DNA of 64,000 nt from Humidesulfovibrio sp. (GCF_031082295.1 NZ_JAVHLD010000005.1:1-64000), one strand, 5' to 3'. Positions 37,761 through 47,599 are shown, counted from the stretch's first letter. Translations and numbers: made by a program. The notes: generated by a model not told the origin, from the sequence alone.

Positions 37761-38837
37761 CTAGCGCAATTTCAGAGTGCTCAGGGCCATCAAGGCCATG
37801 AGGATTGAGAGGATCCAGAAACGGATGATGATCTTCGACTCGGGGATGCCCTTGAGCTCGAAGTGGTGATGCAGCGGGGCCATGCGGAAGATGCGCTTGC
37901 CGCCGCTCATCTTGAAGTAGCCAACCTGCAGGATGACCGACAGGGTCTCGAACACGAACACGCCGCCCACCAGCGCCAGCACCAGCTCCTGCTTGGCCAG
38001 CACGGCGATGAAGCCCAGCGTGCCGCCCAGGGAGAGCGAGCCCACGTCGCCCATGAACACCTGGGCCGGGTAGGCGTTGAACCAGAGGAAGCCCAGGCCC
38101 GCGCCCACAAGCGCTCCGCAGAACACCGTCACCTCGCCCACGCCGGGCACCGGGGTGATGTTCAGGTACTGGGAAATGACCGCGTTGCCCGCGGCGTAGA
38201 TGAACAGTGCGAAGCAGGCCGTGGCGACGACCATCGGCCCGATGGCGAGCCCGTCGAGGCCGTCGGTGAGGTTGACGGCGTTTGACGCGCCCACCAGCAC
38301 CAGCACGGCGAAGGGCAGGTAGAACAGCCCCAGGTCCGGGTGGAAGTGCTTGAAGAAGGGCACGGCCAGGGTGGTGGAGTATGCGGGCTGGAAGATCAGA
38401 AGGGCGATGGCGGATCCCGCCACGGCGATCTGCCCGGCCAGCTTGGCGCGCGGGGAGATGCCCTTGTTCTGCTTCTTGACCACCTTGGTGTAGTCGTCCC
38501 AGAAGCCGATGGCCCCGAAGCCCACGAAGACGAGCAGCGTGAGCCAGATGTACACGTTGGTCAGGTCGCCCCAGAGCAGCACGCTGGTGACCAGCGACAC
38601 GGCGATGAGCAGGCCGCCCATGGTCGGAGTGCCTTCCTTGGCCTGGTGGCACGCCACTTCCTCCAGAATGTGCTGGCGGCAGCGCAGGGCCTTCAGCCAC
38701 TCGATGAGCCGGGGGCCGAGGAGGATGGAGATGACCAGCGCCGTCAGCAGCGCGTACACGCTGCGGAAGGTGATGTAGCGCAGGACGTTGAACAGCGTGA
38801 ACTTGGCCGCGAGGGGGAAGAGCAGGTGGTAGATCAT
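37761..38837 (-). CDS. mraY: Phospho-N-acetylmuramoyl-pentapeptide transferase
   Basis: The protein has 358 residues and ten TM helices. Family motifs are ARSCRQ-equivalent [40 protein letters not shown] with the catalytic aspartates, [40 protein letters not shown] and [20 protein letters not shown]. It transfers phospho-MurNAc-pentapeptide to undecaprenyl phosphate to form lipid I. It overlaps murF by 4 nt. Confidence 0.97.
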   Translation of the reverse strand: MIYHLLFPLAAKFTLFNVLRYITFRSVYALLTALVISILLGPRLIEWLKALRCRQHILEEVACHQAKEGTPTMGGLLIAVSLVTSVLLWGDLTNVYIWLTLLVFVGFGAIGFWDDYTKVVKKQNKGISPRAKLAGQIAVAGSAIALLIFQPAYSTTLAVPFFKHFHPDLGLFYLPFAVLVLVGASNAVNLTDGLDGLAIGPMVVATACFALFIYAAGNAVISQYLNITPVPGVGEVTVFCGALVGAGLGFLWFNAYPAQVFMGDVGSLSLGGTLGFIAVLAKQELVLALVGGVFVFETLSVILQVGYFKMSGGKRIFRMAPLHHHFELKGIPESKIIIRFWILSILMALMALSTLKLR

Positions 38838-40240
38838 GCGCGGCCTCCGTTCGTGGTCTCGGCGAGCCCGTCAAGCAGGCCCTTGGCGTAAAGCTCCATG
38901 CGGCAGGATCGCGAGCCCTTGACCAGCACGACGCCGCGGGCAGCGGCCTTGGAGGCGTCCAGAAGCGGCATATGGGCCAGCACCTGGGCGGGCTCGGAAA
39001 TCTTTGTCACGGCGATGGCGCTCCCGGCGCCCTTGGCGACCGCGGCGGCGAACTCGCCCTGGAAGAACACGGCGGCGGGGGCAAGCTTCGGCAGCAGCGC
39101 GCCCAGCTCTTCGTGGGCCTTCTCGGCCCCGGCGCCCAACTCCTTCATGTCGCCCAGCACCAGCACCAGCGGCGCGCCACCGGCCAGAAGCCTCGCGGCC
39201 TCCATGCTGCGGCGCATGGACAGCGGGTTGGCGTTGTAGGAATCGTCCACCACGCACCAGCCGCCGACCTCGGAGCAGCAGAAGCGCTGTCCGGGCAGCT
39301 CGGCCTTGCCAAGCCCCTCGGCGATCTGGTCCGTGCTCAGGCCCAGCATGTGGCAGGCTCCGGCCACGGCGGCGGCGTTCTCGGCGAAGTGTGCGCCGCA
39401 GGCAGGCAGCTCGGCCCAGAAGGACTCGCCGTCAACGATGATTTCGTACAGGCCGCGCCCGCCGGACAGGGCTTCCTCAAAACGGGCGTAGTAGGTGGCA
39501 AAGCTGTTCTGAGCGGAGAAGCCGACAACGCCCGGGAACACCTCAAGGGCGGCGTCCCAGAGTTCCGGGTAGTCCATGCTGCACAGCCCCAGGCCGCCCT
39601 CGCGCACATGCGCCAGCAGCGAGGCCTTGGCCTCGGCCACGCCCTCGATGCTGCCCAGGCCCTCCAGGTGCGCAGGTCCGATGTTCAGAACCAGCGCCAG
39701 GTCCGGGGCGATGATGACGCCCAGCTCGGCCATGTCGTGGGGTTTGCTGATGCCCACTTCCATGACCCAGGCGTCCTCCTGCCCGCTCGCGGCGAGCATG
39801 GACAGGGGCAGGCCCACCTGGTTGTTGAAATTCTTGTGGTTCTTGGCCACGTTCTTGCTGTGCGCCAGGGTCTGCGCCAGCAGCTCCTTCACCGTGGTCT
39901 TGCCCGCCGTCCCGGTTATGGCCACCACCTTCGCGCTGGTCATGTCGCGCCAGGCGCGGGCGAGACGCCCCAGGGCCAGCAGCGTGTCGTCCACCAGGAT
40001 GACCGGGCAGGCGACGTCGGCCAGGGCGTGCGCGGCCACGATGGCTGCGGCGCCGGCCTGGGCCACCTGCGCGGCGAAATCGTGGGCGTCGAAGTTTTCG
40101 CCCTTGAGGCAGACGAACAGGTCGCCGGGCTTCACCTCGCGAGAGTCCGTGCGCACGGTCGTGACAACGCGCGCTCCTTCCGGTCCCGGCAGTCCCGTGC
40201 CGGTGAGGGCGCGGGCGATGGCGTCAAGGGTCATGTTCAT
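38834..40240 (-). CDS. murF: UDP-N-acetylmuramoyl-tripeptide--D-alanyl-D-alanine ligase
   Basis: The protein has 468 residues from [14 protein letters not shown] at 40240. Motifs are [40 protein letters not shown] (P-loop), [38 protein letters not shown], and [20 protein letters not shown]. It adds D-Ala-D-Ala to the UDP-MurNAc tripeptide. The ORF remains open upstream across murE in another frame for about 2 kb, but that part is antisense-frame noise. It overlaps both murE and mraY by 4 nt. Confidence 0.95.
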   Translation of the reverse strand: MNMTLDAIARALTGTGLPGPEGARVVTTVRTDSREVKPGDLFVCLKGENFDAHDFAAQVAQAGAAAIVAAHALADVACPVILVDDTLLALGRLARAWRDMTSAKVVAITGTAGKTTVKELLAQTLAHSKNVAKNHKNFNNQVGLPLSMLAASGQEDAWVMEVGISKPHDMAELGVIIAPDLALVLNIGPAHLEGLGSIEGVAEAKASLLAHVREGGLGLCSMDYPELWDAALEVFPGVVGFSAQNSFATYYARFEEALSGGRGLYEIIVDGESFWAELPACGAHFAENAAAVAGACHMLGLSTDQIAEGLGKAELPGQRFCCSEVGGWCVVDDSYNANPLSMRRSMEAARLLAGGAPLVLVLGDMKELGAGAEKAHEELGALLPKLAPAAVFFQGEFAAAVAKGAGSAIAVTKISEPAQVLAHMPLLDASKAAARGVVLVKGSRSCRMELYAKGLLDGLAETTNGGRA

Positions 40241-41721
40241 GCCCGCACCCCGCCATGCACTTCGCGGATGGCGCGGCCCACGGCCTCGACATCGGAGAAG
40301 GGGTGCTTCACGCCGCCGATGAGCTGGTAATCCTCGTGTCCCTTGCCCGCGACGAGCAGGACGTCGCCCGGGCGCATGAGGCCCACGGCCTTGCGCAACG
40401 CCTCGTAGCGGTCCGGCTCCTCGATGATGACGAGGTCCGCCGGGCCGTTTTGCAGGCCTGGGCGGGCGTCGGCGATGATCTGGAGCGGGTCCTCGAAGCG
40501 CGGGTTGTCGCTGGTCAGCACTGCCACGTCGGAAAGCTTTGCCACGGCCTGGGCCATGAGCGGGCGCTTGGTGCGGTCGCGGTCGCCGCCGCAGCCGAAC
40601 ACGGTGATGACGCGGGAGAACTTGAGCGCGCGCAGGGCGCCGAGGACGTTGATGAGCGCGTCCGGGGTGTGCGCGTAGTCCACGAAGATGTCCAGGCCCT
40701 GGTCGTTCAGCACGCGCTCCAGGCGGCCGGGAACGCCGGTGAAGGGCTTGAGCGCCTGCATGTCGGCGGGGCCGAGGCCGAGGCCGAGCCCAACGGCCTG
40801 GGCGGCCATGAGGTTGCTGGCGTTGTGCGCGCCCACCAGCCCGGAGTCGAGCGTCCAGCACTTGCCCTCGAACTCCATGCGCAGGGACACGCCCTTGCCC
40901 GTGCAGGAAACGAGCTCGCCGTAGAGCATGCGGTTGCCGGAGGCCTTGGCGCGGCACAGGGTGAAGCCCACGGCGTCGGGCTGCTCTGAGAGCAGGCGCA
41001 GGCCGAAAGCGTCGTCGGCGTTGGCGGCCTTGAACTTGTCCTGGCGCGGGTAGCTTGCGAACAGCATCTTCTTGGCCTGGTAATACTCCTCGAAGTCGCC
41101 GTGATAGTCGAGGTGGTCCTGGGTCAGGTTGATGAGCACGGCCGCGTCGAATTCCAGGCCCGCCACGCGCTTCTGGTGCAGGGCGTGGGAGCTGGTCTCC
41201 ATGACCACGGTGTCCACGCCGTCGGCGGACATGCGCGAGAAGAGCTCGTGCAGACGCCAGCAGCCGGGGGTGGTCAGGTTGGCCTCGATGGTCGTGCCGG
41301 GCCAGCGGTAGCTCACGGTGCCGAGCACGCCGACCTTGCGGCCCGCGGCTGTGAGCAGGCCTTCCAGCAGATAGCTGATGGTGGTCTTGCCGTTGGTGCC
41401 GGTGATGGCGACCGCCTGCATGCCCTGTTCGAGGGTCCGGAAATGCTTTGCGGCCAGCTGGCCAAGGGCCTCGGGCACGTCGGGCACGGTCATGAGCCTG
41501 GCCTTGGCGCTGTTCGGCAGGACGACGCCCGTTCCCGCCACGATCCAGGCCGCGCCCTTTTCCAGGGCCTGGGCCAGGTAGGTCGCGCTTTTGTCGCCAG
41601 CGGCGGGCATGAGGGCGAAGACCTCGCCGGGGCTCACCTCGCGAGAGTCCGTGCGGACCATGAGTCCGCGGCCGACCATGGCCAGCAGCTCGTTCCAGCG
41701 TGCCTTGCGCGCGGCGGGCAT
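40237..41721 (-). CDS. murE: UDP-N-acetylmuramoyl-tripeptide synthetase (meso-DAP-adding type)
   Basis: The protein has 494 residues from the ATG at 41721, which overlaps the ftsI stop (TAATG) and has GAGGGGGG upstream. Motifs are [40 protein letters not shown] (P-loop), VMETSSHALHQKRVAGLEFD, VDYAHTPDALINVLGALRAL, and LTSDNPRFEDPLQIIADARP, where DNPR is the meso-diaminopimelate-recognition motif. It adds meso-DAP at position 3 of the stem peptide. A longer start at 41745 lies inside ftsI. Confidence 0.96.
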   Translation of the reverse strand: MPAARKARWNELLAMVGRGLMVRTDSREVSPGEVFALMPAAGDKSATYLAQALEKGAAWIVAGTGVVLPNSAKARLMTVPDVPEALGQLAAKHFRTLEQGMQAVAITGTNGKTTISYLLEGLLTAAGRKVGVLGTVSYRWPGTTIEANLTTPGCWRLHELFSRMSADGVDTVVMETSSHALHQKRVAGLEFDAAVLINLTQDHLDYHGDFEEYYQAKKMLFASYPRQDKFKAANADDAFGLRLLSEQPDAVGFTLCRAKASGNRMLYGELVSCTGKGVSLRMEFEGKCWTLDSGLVGAHNASNLMAAQAVGLGLGLGPADMQALKPFTGVPGRLERVLNDQGLDIFVDYAHTPDALINVLGALRALKFSRVITVFGCGGDRDRTKRPLMAQAVAKLSDVAVLTSDNPRFEDPLQIIADARPGLQNGPADLVIIEEPDRYEALRKAVGLMRPGDVLLVAGKGHEDYQLIGGVKHPFSDVEAVGRAIREVHGGVRA

Positions 41722-43706
41722 TACTTGCCCCCCTCTTGCAGCCACAGGACGAAACCGCCGTCCTTGGCGCTGCTCTTGGCCTCGGGCCAGGCTTCGCCGG
41801 GCAGAGGCTTCTGGTGGTCCACGACCATGCCGGAGCCCTTGAGGGTGGGCACGATCCCCTTCTTGCCCAGGACCTCCAGCGCACGTCGCACAGGCAGCCC
41901 GGTGAGGTCGGGCACGTTGGCCCCGGCCTGGGCCGAGGGCGCGCGCGTGGCCTTTTCATGCATGGATGACTCCGAAGGCTCGGCCTTGGGGTCGGCGGCC
42001 TTGGCCTCGGGCAGGCGGTTGTAGTAGGAGAGCGTCTTGATGGCGATTTCGCGCACGGCGGGGGCGCAGACGATGCCGCCCAGGGCCACGGGCGAGGGCT
42101 CGTCCACGATGGCCATGATGAGGAACTCCGGCTTGTCGCCGGGGAACAGGCCCACGAAGGAGGCCACGTTGCCGGTGCCGTAGCCTTTGCCGGTGGCGGC
42201 GGCCTTCTGCGCGGTGCCGGTCTTGCCCGCCACAACCACGCCGGGGATGCGCGCCAGCTTGCCGGTGCCGTCCTCTTCCACGACTTCGCGCATCATGGCC
42301 AGCACGGTGTCCACGGTCTGCTCGCTGAACACGCGCTCGGACGGCGGCGGCGGGGGGCCTGCCGGTTCGAGCACGAGCTTGAGCGGCTTGGTGACGCCCT
42401 TGTTGGCCAGGACCATGTACGCATTGGCCATCTGCAGCCCGGTGACGCCGATGCCCTGGCCGAAGGAGATGGTGGCCAGGTCGAACTCGCCCCATTCTTT
42501 GGCCGGGCGCAGCAGGCCCGCGGATTCCGAGGGGATGTTCAGGCCGGAGCGCTCGCCGAAGCCCAGCTTGCGAAGGGTGTTGTAGTAGGGCTGCGCGCCC
42601 AGGGCCAGGCCGATCTTGGCCGTGCCGATGTTGCTCGAATAACGCAGGATCCGGTTGGCCGAGAGCCAGCGGTAGGGGTGGGTGTCGCGGATGGTCTTGC
42701 CGCGCAGGACCCACTTGCCGTTTTCGCAGTCGAAAATCTTGTTGGCGTCGATGACCTTCTGGTCCAGGGCCGCGGCAAAGACGAAGGGCTTCATGGTTGA
42801 GCCGGGCTCGAACATGTCGAGCGCCGCGCGGTTGCGCCGGGCGGCGGGCTTGGAAAGGCCGGCGGCGTTGGGGTTCAGGAAGGGGAAGTGCGCCAGGGCC
42901 AGGATCTCGCCGCTGCTGACCTTGACCACTATGGCCATGCCGGAGCGGCCGTTGTACTTGGTGACCGCCTCGGCGAGGGCCTGCTCCGCGGCGTCCTGGA
43001 TCACTGTGTCCAAGGTCAGCTGCACGTCGGCCCCGCGGATGTCCATCTCGCGGCCCTGGTCGTCCAGGTAGAGCCTGCGGCCGGTGGCGTCGCGCTGGAC
43101 CACGTACTTGGCCTGGCGCCCGGCCATGCGCTCCTCGAAATGCTTCTCCATGCCCTCCAGCCCCACGCCGTCGACGCCGACAAAGCCGAGCACCTGCCCG
43201 GCGGAGTGGTGGTTGGGGAACATGCGGCGATACTCGCTGGTCAGGAACACGCCCGGCAGCTTTTCGGACTCGAGAATCTGCGCCTCGCGGTCGCCGATCT
43301 GCCGCTTGATCCAGACGAAACCCTTCTTCGTGCCCAGTTCGCGTTCGATGTTCTTCTGGGGAACATCGAGCGTCTGTGCCAGAATCTGGGCGGTCTGGGC
43401 CGCATTGTCGACCTTGATGGGCGAAACGTACACGGACTTGCTCTCCACGCTTGTGGCCAATATGGAGCCGTTTCTGTCATAGATGCGGCCCCGTTCACCC
43501 AATTCAAACCCAGTGGCCAGGCTCTGCTTCTCGGCGCCCTTCTTGAGCTCCGGCCCGAGATAGAGCTGGACGTATGCGGCCCGGCCCCACAGCGTCACCC
43601 AGATGCCCGCGAAGAGCAGGCCCACCAGCAGGAGCTTGAGCTTGCCGGTGTCCGTCTTGGCCCTGGCGGGAGAACCCTCCCGGCTGCGTGACACGCGCTT
43701 GGTCAT
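41721..43706 (-). CDS. ftsI: Peptidoglycan transpeptidase FtsI (PBP3) with PASTA domain
   Basis: The protein has 661 residues. A short cytoplasmic tail and one TM helix (LKLLLVGLLFAGIWVTLWGR) are followed by the PBP dimerisation module (ARGRIYDRNG-like ELGERGRIYDRNGSILATSV) and the transpeptidase domain: catalytic Ser in MFEPGSTMKPFVFAAAL (STMK), the SSN motif in RYSSNIGTAKIGLAL, and KTGTAQKAAATGKGYGTGN. A single C-terminal PASTA domain ends it (NVPDLTGLPVRRALEVLGKK). It crosslinks septal peptidoglycan with FtsW. C-terminal PASTA in a Gram-negative FtsI is notable but known in this group. Confidence 0.95.
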   Translation of the reverse strand: MTKRVSRSREGSPARAKTDTGKLKLLLVGLLFAGIWVTLWGRAAYVQLYLGPELKKGAEKQSLATGFELGERGRIYDRNGSILATSVESKSVYVSPIKVDNAAQTAQILAQTLDVPQKNIERELGTKKGFVWIKRQIGDREAQILESEKLPGVFLTSEYRRMFPNHHSAGQVLGFVGVDGVGLEGMEKHFEERMAGRQAKYVVQRDATGRRLYLDDQGREMDIRGADVQLTLDTVIQDAAEQALAEAVTKYNGRSGMAIVVKVSSGEILALAHFPFLNPNAAGLSKPAARRNRAALDMFEPGSTMKPFVFAAALDQKVIDANKIFDCENGKWVLRGKTIRDTHPYRWLSANRILRYSSNIGTAKIGLALGAQPYYNTLRKLGFGERSGLNIPSESAGLLRPAKEWGEFDLATISFGQGIGVTGLQMANAYMVLANKGVTKPLKLVLEPAGPPPPPSERVFSEQTVDTVLAMMREVVEEDGTGKLARIPGVVVAGKTGTAQKAAATGKGYGTGNVASFVGLFPGDKPEFLIMAIVDEPSPVALGGIVCAPAVREIAIKTLSYYNRLPEAKAADPKAEPSESSMHEKATRAPSAQAGANVPDLTGLPVRRALEVLGKKGIVPTLKGSGMVVDHQKPLPGEAWPEAKSSAKDGGFVLWLQEGGK

Positions 43707-43721
43707 GGCCGCCCCTGCCGC

Positions 43722-44012
43722 TTACTTTCCCTGATCCTGCCCCGTCATGAGGCGCATCTGCCCCGGCCCCACAGGCCCAAGCCCGTAGGTGGCCGCCAGG
43801 CGCTTGAGACGGTATGGCGAAATCAGGTTGTTGCGCTCAAGCTCAAGCTTGGAAGCCAAGGCGGTGCGGTTGCTCAGCTCCTTCTCCAGCTTGTTCACGT
43901 CGTAGGCCAGGTCCATGCGCTCAATGTTCAGCCACACCGACGAGAGGCTCAAGAGCATCACGCCGCCGATGGCGAAGAAAAACGACAGCAGGGTTCCCCT
44001 GAGCGCGCTCAT
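43722..44012 (-). CDS. ftsL: Cell division protein FtsL
   Basis: The protein has 96 residues. MSALRGTLLSFFFAIGGVML plus LSLSSVWL is a single TM helix, followed by a heptad-repeat coiled coil (IERMDLAYDVNKLEKELSNR, TALASKLELERNNLISPYRL). This is the normal FtsL plan; identity rests on structure and on its position between rsmH and ftsI, because the family is poorly conserved. Its ATG overlaps the rsmH stop by 4 nt. It forms the FtsQLB complex that activates FtsWI. Confidence 0.88.
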   Translation of the reverse strand: MSALRGTLLSFFFAIGGVMLLSLSSVWLNIERMDLAYDVNKLEKELSNRTALASKLELERNNLISPYRLKRLAATYGLGPVGPGQMRLMTGQDQGK

Positions 44013-45001
44013 GACCGGCCGCCCTTGGCGGTTTCGCCGCCCGGCTTGTCCAGGCGCTCCGCCACGCGCAGCTTGGCGCTGCGGCTGCGGGGGTTGCGGT
44101 CCATCTCGAGCTGCGTGGGCAACTGCGGCTTCTTGGTCAGGATGCGCGCCAGCGGGGCGCGGTCGCAGGTGCAGATCTGCTGCTCCAGGGGGCAGCGGCA
44201 GCCCTTGGCCCAATGCTTGAACGCCTCCTTCACCACGCGGTCCTCCGCGGAGTGGAAGGAGATGACGGCCAGGCGGGCTCCGGGTTTCAGATACTGCACT
44301 ATGCGCTCCAGAAAATCTTTGATCTCGCCGAGTTCGTTGTTCACCGCCATGCGCAGGGCCATGAAAGTGCGCGTGGCCGGGTGGTTGCGGGCTTCCCTGC
44401 GGCGGTCGGGGGGATACGCCTTGGCCACGATCTCCGCAAGTCTTGACGTGGTCCGAATCTCTTCCTGCTCCCGTACCCGCACGATCGCCCTGGCGATTTT
44501 CCCACCCAGGGGCTCGTCGCCAAGGTCGCGGATGATCTGCTTCAGGTCATCGAAATGCAGCCTGTTCACCAGCACCCGGGCCGAGTCCATGCCGCTGGTG
44601 GCGTCCATGCGCATGTCCAGCGGGCCGTCGGCCATGAAGCTGAACCCGCGCTCGGCCTCGTCCAGCTGGAGCGAGGAAACGCCAAGGTCCAGCACCGCTC
44701 CGTCCAGCATGTCCCAGCCTGCCTCCGCAAGTGCCGACTCGAAGTCGCTGAAGGCCGTGTGGAAGGTTCTGGCCCGGCCCGGAAATTCCTTGAGGCGCTC
44801 TTGCGCCAGGGCCAGGGCCTGCTCGTCGCGGTCCAGGCAGACGAGCTGTGCCTCGCCGCCGGAGGCGCGCAGCAGCCCCAGGCTGTGCCCGGCCAGGCCC
44901 AGTGTGCCGTCGAGGTAGCGTCCGCCCGCCCTGGGGGCGAGATAATCGACGATCTCGTCGAGCATGACCGGGATGTGGGGGACCTCCTGTGCATCGCTCA
45001 T
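44009..45001 (-). CDS. rsmH: 16S rRNA (cytosine(1402)-N(4))-methyltransferase
   Basis: The protein has 330 residues. Motifs are HIPVMLDEIVDYLAPRAGGR, YLDGTLGLAGHSLGLLRA (SAM-binding), VCLDRDEQALALAQERL, AVLDLGVSSLQLDEAERGFS, RAIVRVREQEEIRTTSRLAE, and LAVISFHSAEDRVVKEAF. It methylates N4 of C1402 in 16S rRNA in the decoding centre. It is 12 nt downstream of mraZ, the conserved start of dcw clusters. Confidence 0.97.
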   Translation of the reverse strand: MSDAQEVPHIPVMLDEIVDYLAPRAGGRYLDGTLGLAGHSLGLLRASGGEAQLVCLDRDEQALALAQERLKEFPGRARTFHTAFSDFESALAEAGWDMLDGAVLDLGVSSLQLDEAERGFSFMADGPLDMRMDATSGMDSARVLVNRLHFDDLKQIIRDLGDEPLGGKIARAIVRVREQEEIRTTSRLAEIVAKAYPPDRRREARNHPATRTFMALRMAVNNELGEIKDFLERIVQYLKPGARLAVISFHSAEDRVVKEAFKHWAKGCRCPLEQQICTCDRAPLARILTKKPQLPTQLEMDRNPRSRSAKLRVAERLDKPGGETAKGGRS

Positions 45002-45013
45002 GCCTGCACCCGC

Positions 45014-45466
45014 CTAGAAGGGCAGGGCGATGTTCGCCCTGGCCATTTCCTCGGACACATCAACATGGCTCTGCTCCAGCAGCGCCTCAAAGCGGTCCTT
45101 GTCCCAAATCTCAAAGCGCTTGCCCACGCCGGCCAGGACGATGTCCCGGTCGATGCGGCCGCTTTTGCGCAGGTGTGTGGGCAGCTGGATGCGGCCCTGC
45201 TTGTCCAGGGCGACCTCGACGTATCCGGCGTAGGCCACGCGGCGCATGTCCTGCAGCATGCTTGAGGGGGCGGCGAGCTTGGTCTCCAGCTCCAGCACGA
45301 AGGCTTCCCACTGCGCCGGGGTGATGCCGATGATCTGGCCCTGGAAAAGGGTCAGCACCACAGTGCCCCCGGGCGATTCCGCCAGGAGCTGATCTCTGAA
45401 CTCCGGGGTCAGCATGAGCCGTCCCTTCGGGTCCAGACTGCGGTGGGCATGACCAAGTAGGCGCAC
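45014..45466 (-). CDS. mraZ: Transcriptional regulator MraZ
   Basis: The protein has 150 residues from GTG at 45466, preceded by GGGGGAAAT. It has two AbrB-like SpoVT domains: VRLLGHAHRSLDPKGRLMLT with LDPKGR, and YVEVALDKQGRIQLPTHLRK with LDKQGR. MraZ assembles into rings that bind TGGG-type repeats and control the dcw operon. Four such repeats lie just upstream (45482-45516), so autoregulation is likely. An in-frame extension to 45517 would translate through these boxes and is unlikely. Confidence 0.95.
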   Translation of the reverse strand: MRLLGHAHRSLDPKGRLMLTPEFRDQLLAESPGGTVVLTLFQGQIIGITPAQWEAFVLELETKLAAPSSMLQDMRRVAYAGYVEVALDKQGRIQLPTHLRKSGRIDRDIVLAGVGKRFEIWDKDRFEALLEQSHVDVSEEMARANIALPF

Positions 45467-45481
45467 ATTTCCCCCTATTCG

Positions 45482-45545
45482 TACCACTAATTTCCACGTA
45501 TTTCCACTTCGCCCCACCTTTTTATGAATTCCAGGGGAAAGTCAA
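45482..45545 (-). promoter_or_regulatory. dcw promoter region with four MraZ boxes
   Basis: On the minus strand four TGG boxes recur at exact 10-bp spacing: TGGGG (45516-45512), TGGAA (45506-45502), TGGAA (45496-45492) and TGGTA (45486-45482). This matches the 10-bp-spaced MraZ repeat layout. A TTGACT -35-like element (45545-45540) lies just upstream; the -10 is AT-rich but weak (TAAAAA). Confidence 0.75.
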
Positions 45546-45782
45546 CACAAAAAACATTTTCATCTGCTCGAAATGAGGGTAGTGCTCAGTCCAGACCTCA
45601 AGGCGGCACCGGGATCGCTCGGAACAGTGAGCGATGCGTGCTGGTTACGGCACCGGCTTCGAAGCAGTCAGTTTTTGGGCTGTAAAAAAAATATCGGCGT
45701 CTGGGTCGGGCGGGAATCATTCTGCGTCCGGGCTGGGGGCGGGTTCTGGCCCGCCGGAGCCTCAAAGCGGGAACCAACAGGC
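45546..45782. other. Divergent intergenic region between mraZ and the HD-GYP-like gene
   Basis: Together with the MraZ-box region this gap is about 316 nt. It is less GC-rich next to the dcw promoter. An in-frame extension of the HD gene runs back to 45573, but it has no family similarity and a poor start. I see no RNA gene or clear promoter for the HD gene. Confidence 0.5.
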
Positions 45783-46796
45783 ATGGCAGAAAAAAAGAAA
45801 GTCGACATCCCCGATGCCCTGGACGAGGAATATTACCAGATCAACCTGGATATCCTTGAGAGCTTCAGCAAGTACCGCCCCCCGCTCGACCTGTTCCGGT
45901 TCAAGGAGGATGTGGCGCGCATCGTGCCCTTCTGCCGGGGCGGGGAACGGCTGACCAACGAGCAGGTGGAGCAGTTGGCGTTGATGGTGGAGGAGGGGCT
46001 CATCTTCGTCTCCCGCGCCGACCATCCCATCTACGTCAAGCACATCAGCTACCAGCTGGATCTTGTGCTGGTGGACAAGAACCTGCACGAGACCGAGATC
46101 GCCGACATCTTCACCCAGGCCCTGACCCGGCGTTTGGCGGAGTTCTTCGACCAGCCCGTGCCCATGGTCCTCGCCAGGCTCTGGACCGACGTCATGGTGC
46201 TGACCGAGTATCTGTACCACGACATCCACCGCATACGCGCCCTGACCCGGCGCCTGCATAGCGTCCACAGCCTGGAGAACCATTCCTTCAACACGGGCAT
46301 CATGGGCCTGGCCATCCACTCCAAGGTCAAGGCCGCCCAGTACGAGGCCGGAGACATCAAGCGCAAGGTCTTCGATCACCTGGCCGCGGGCCTCTTCCTG
46401 CACGATCTGGGCATGACCAAGGTTCCGAACTTCATCCGCGAAAAGGACAAGCCGCTGATGCCGGACGAGCGCACCAAGCTCCAGCGCCACACCCAGACCG
46501 GGTACGAGATGCTGGCCAAGCTCGACCTCAAGTTCCCGGAGGTCGAGGAATGCGTCACGGATCACCACGAGCGCGTCAACGGCAGCGGCTACCCGCAGAA
46601 GAAGATCGCCCTGGGCGATGTGGGACGTTTGTGCGCCCTGGCCGATTCCTATTGCGCCATGACCGTCAAGCGGGTCTACGCAGAGGCTCTGGAACCCATG
46701 AAGGCCGCCGCCGCCCTGGTCCAGGATCCCGGCTACGATTCCGAGATGTCGCGCGCGCTCCAGGGCATGCTGGTCACCATCGGCAAGCACAAATAG
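45783..46796 (+). CDS. HD-GYP-like domain protein (putative c-di-GMP phosphodiesterase)
   Basis: The protein has 337 residues. The N-terminal 150 residues are helical and unrecognised. The HD part begins near 165 with ENHSFNTGIMGLAIHSKVKA, then AAGLFLHDLGMTKVP (HD at 207-208), LQRHTQTGYEMLAKL, and DHHERVNGSGYPQKKIALGD with HH at 261-262 and GSGYP at 267-271. ADSYCAMT follows, as in HD-GYP enzymes. Most metal ligands appear present, so hydrolysis of c-di-GMP is plausible but untested. Two PilZ genes lie directly downstream, supporting a c-di-GMP role. It is predicted cytoplasmic. The frame continues upstream without a better start. Confidence 0.85.
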   Translation: MAEKKKVDIPDALDEEYYQINLDILESFSKYRPPLDLFRFKEDVARIVPFCRGGERLTNEQVEQLALMVEEGLIFVSRADHPIYVKHISYQLDLVLVDKNLHETEIADIFTQALTRRLAEFFDQPVPMVLARLWTDVMVLTEYLYHDIHRIRALTRRLHSVHSLENHSFNTGIMGLAIHSKVKAAQYEAGDIKRKVFDHLAAGLFLHDLGMTKVPNFIREKDKPLMPDERTKLQRHTQTGYEMLAKLDLKFPEVEECVTDHHERVNGSGYPQKKIALGDVGRLCALADSYCAMTVKRVYAEALEPMKAAAALVQDPGYDSEMSRALQGMLVTIGKHK

Positions 46797-46912
46797 TCCA
46801 CCGCCCGAAGAGAACTACGTAACGTGCCTCGTTGGCTTTAGTTTTTTGTTCCCGCCCGTCCCTGTGTCGTGCTACGGTGCAGGCTGATCGCAGATTAAAG
46901 CGGGAGGATATG

Positions 46913-47599
46913 ATGGGCGGAGACAACAGCCGGGCCGTCTTGGTGCTTACGGAGCGGCCCGATGACTACAGTCGGGACCTGGGCCGCCTTGGCCTCAAAC
47001 CGCATTTCGCCAACAAGGTGTCTGGCCTGCTTGACCGCTTGCAGGAAGTTCCGGCCTGCGGTTTCGTGCTGGAGGTCGACCGCGTCATGCACGCTCATCG
47101 GGTGGAGCGTGATCACCTGCTCAAGCTCGTGGGCTCCTTCCCGCTGCTCAGAACCATGCGCAAGGGCGAGGAGAGCGCTCTGTCCTATCTGGACGACCCC
47201 TCCTGCTTCGCCGCCAACGTCAAGGGGTTCAGCCCGCGCCGGGTGCGCAGCCACGCCCGCGTGCCGGTGCGCCTGAACGCGCTTCTGGCTCTGGAGGACG
47301 ACTTGGCTCTGGCAAATGGGTATCGCACCAATCTGCTGGACCTCTCTGCAAGCGGCGGTTTTGTTTACAGCACCCACGATTTTGCCGGGCACGAGCTGTT
47401 GCGCGTGCGCATCCTTGAGCTTTCCGACCCCACTCCCATCGTGGCCCACATCCGCTGGCGCAAGCCGTGGGGCGCTGCGCACGTCCTGCCGGGCCTTGGG
47501 CTGCTGTTTGTCGACATGCGCCCCGGCCAGTTGGACGAGCTGGTGACCCGCTTCATCGCGCCTCCAGAGGACGATATTCTGCTGAAAACAGTCTCCTGA
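46913..47599 (+). CDS. PilZ-domain protein with receiver-like N-terminal domain (paralog 1)
   Basis: The protein has 228 residues from ATG 46913, which has GGAGG at 5 nt; the adjacent ATG 46910 is too close. Residues 1-100 (AVLVLTERPDDYSRDLGRLG, GFVLEVDRVMHAHRVERDHL) resemble a degenerate receiver fold without the phospho-acceptor pocket. The C-terminal PilZ domain has RSHARVPVRL (RxxxR) and NLLDLSASGGFVYS (D/NxSxxG), the c-di-GMP-binding residues. It is 152 nt upstream of a second copy with the same architecture. It probably binds c-di-GMP in the cytoplasm; the partner is unknown. Confidence 0.85.
   Translation: MGGDNSRAVLVLTERPDDYSRDLGRLGLKPHFANKVSGLLDRLQEVPACGFVLEVDRVMHAHRVERDHLLKLVGSFPLLRTMRKGEESALSYLDDPSCFAANVKGFSPRRVRSHARVPVRLNALLALEDDLALANGYRTNLLDLSASGGFVYSTHDFAGHELLRVRILELSDPTPIVAHIRWRKPWGAAHVLPGLGLLFVDMRPGQLDELVTRFIAPPEDDILLKTVS

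Noticed and set aside
38834-42235. 1133-residue minus-strand ORF
   Set aside because: Only its last 468 codons are MurF. The upstream part is the wrong frame of murE and ftsI, without a ribosome binding site or recognisable protein, typical of high-GC noise.
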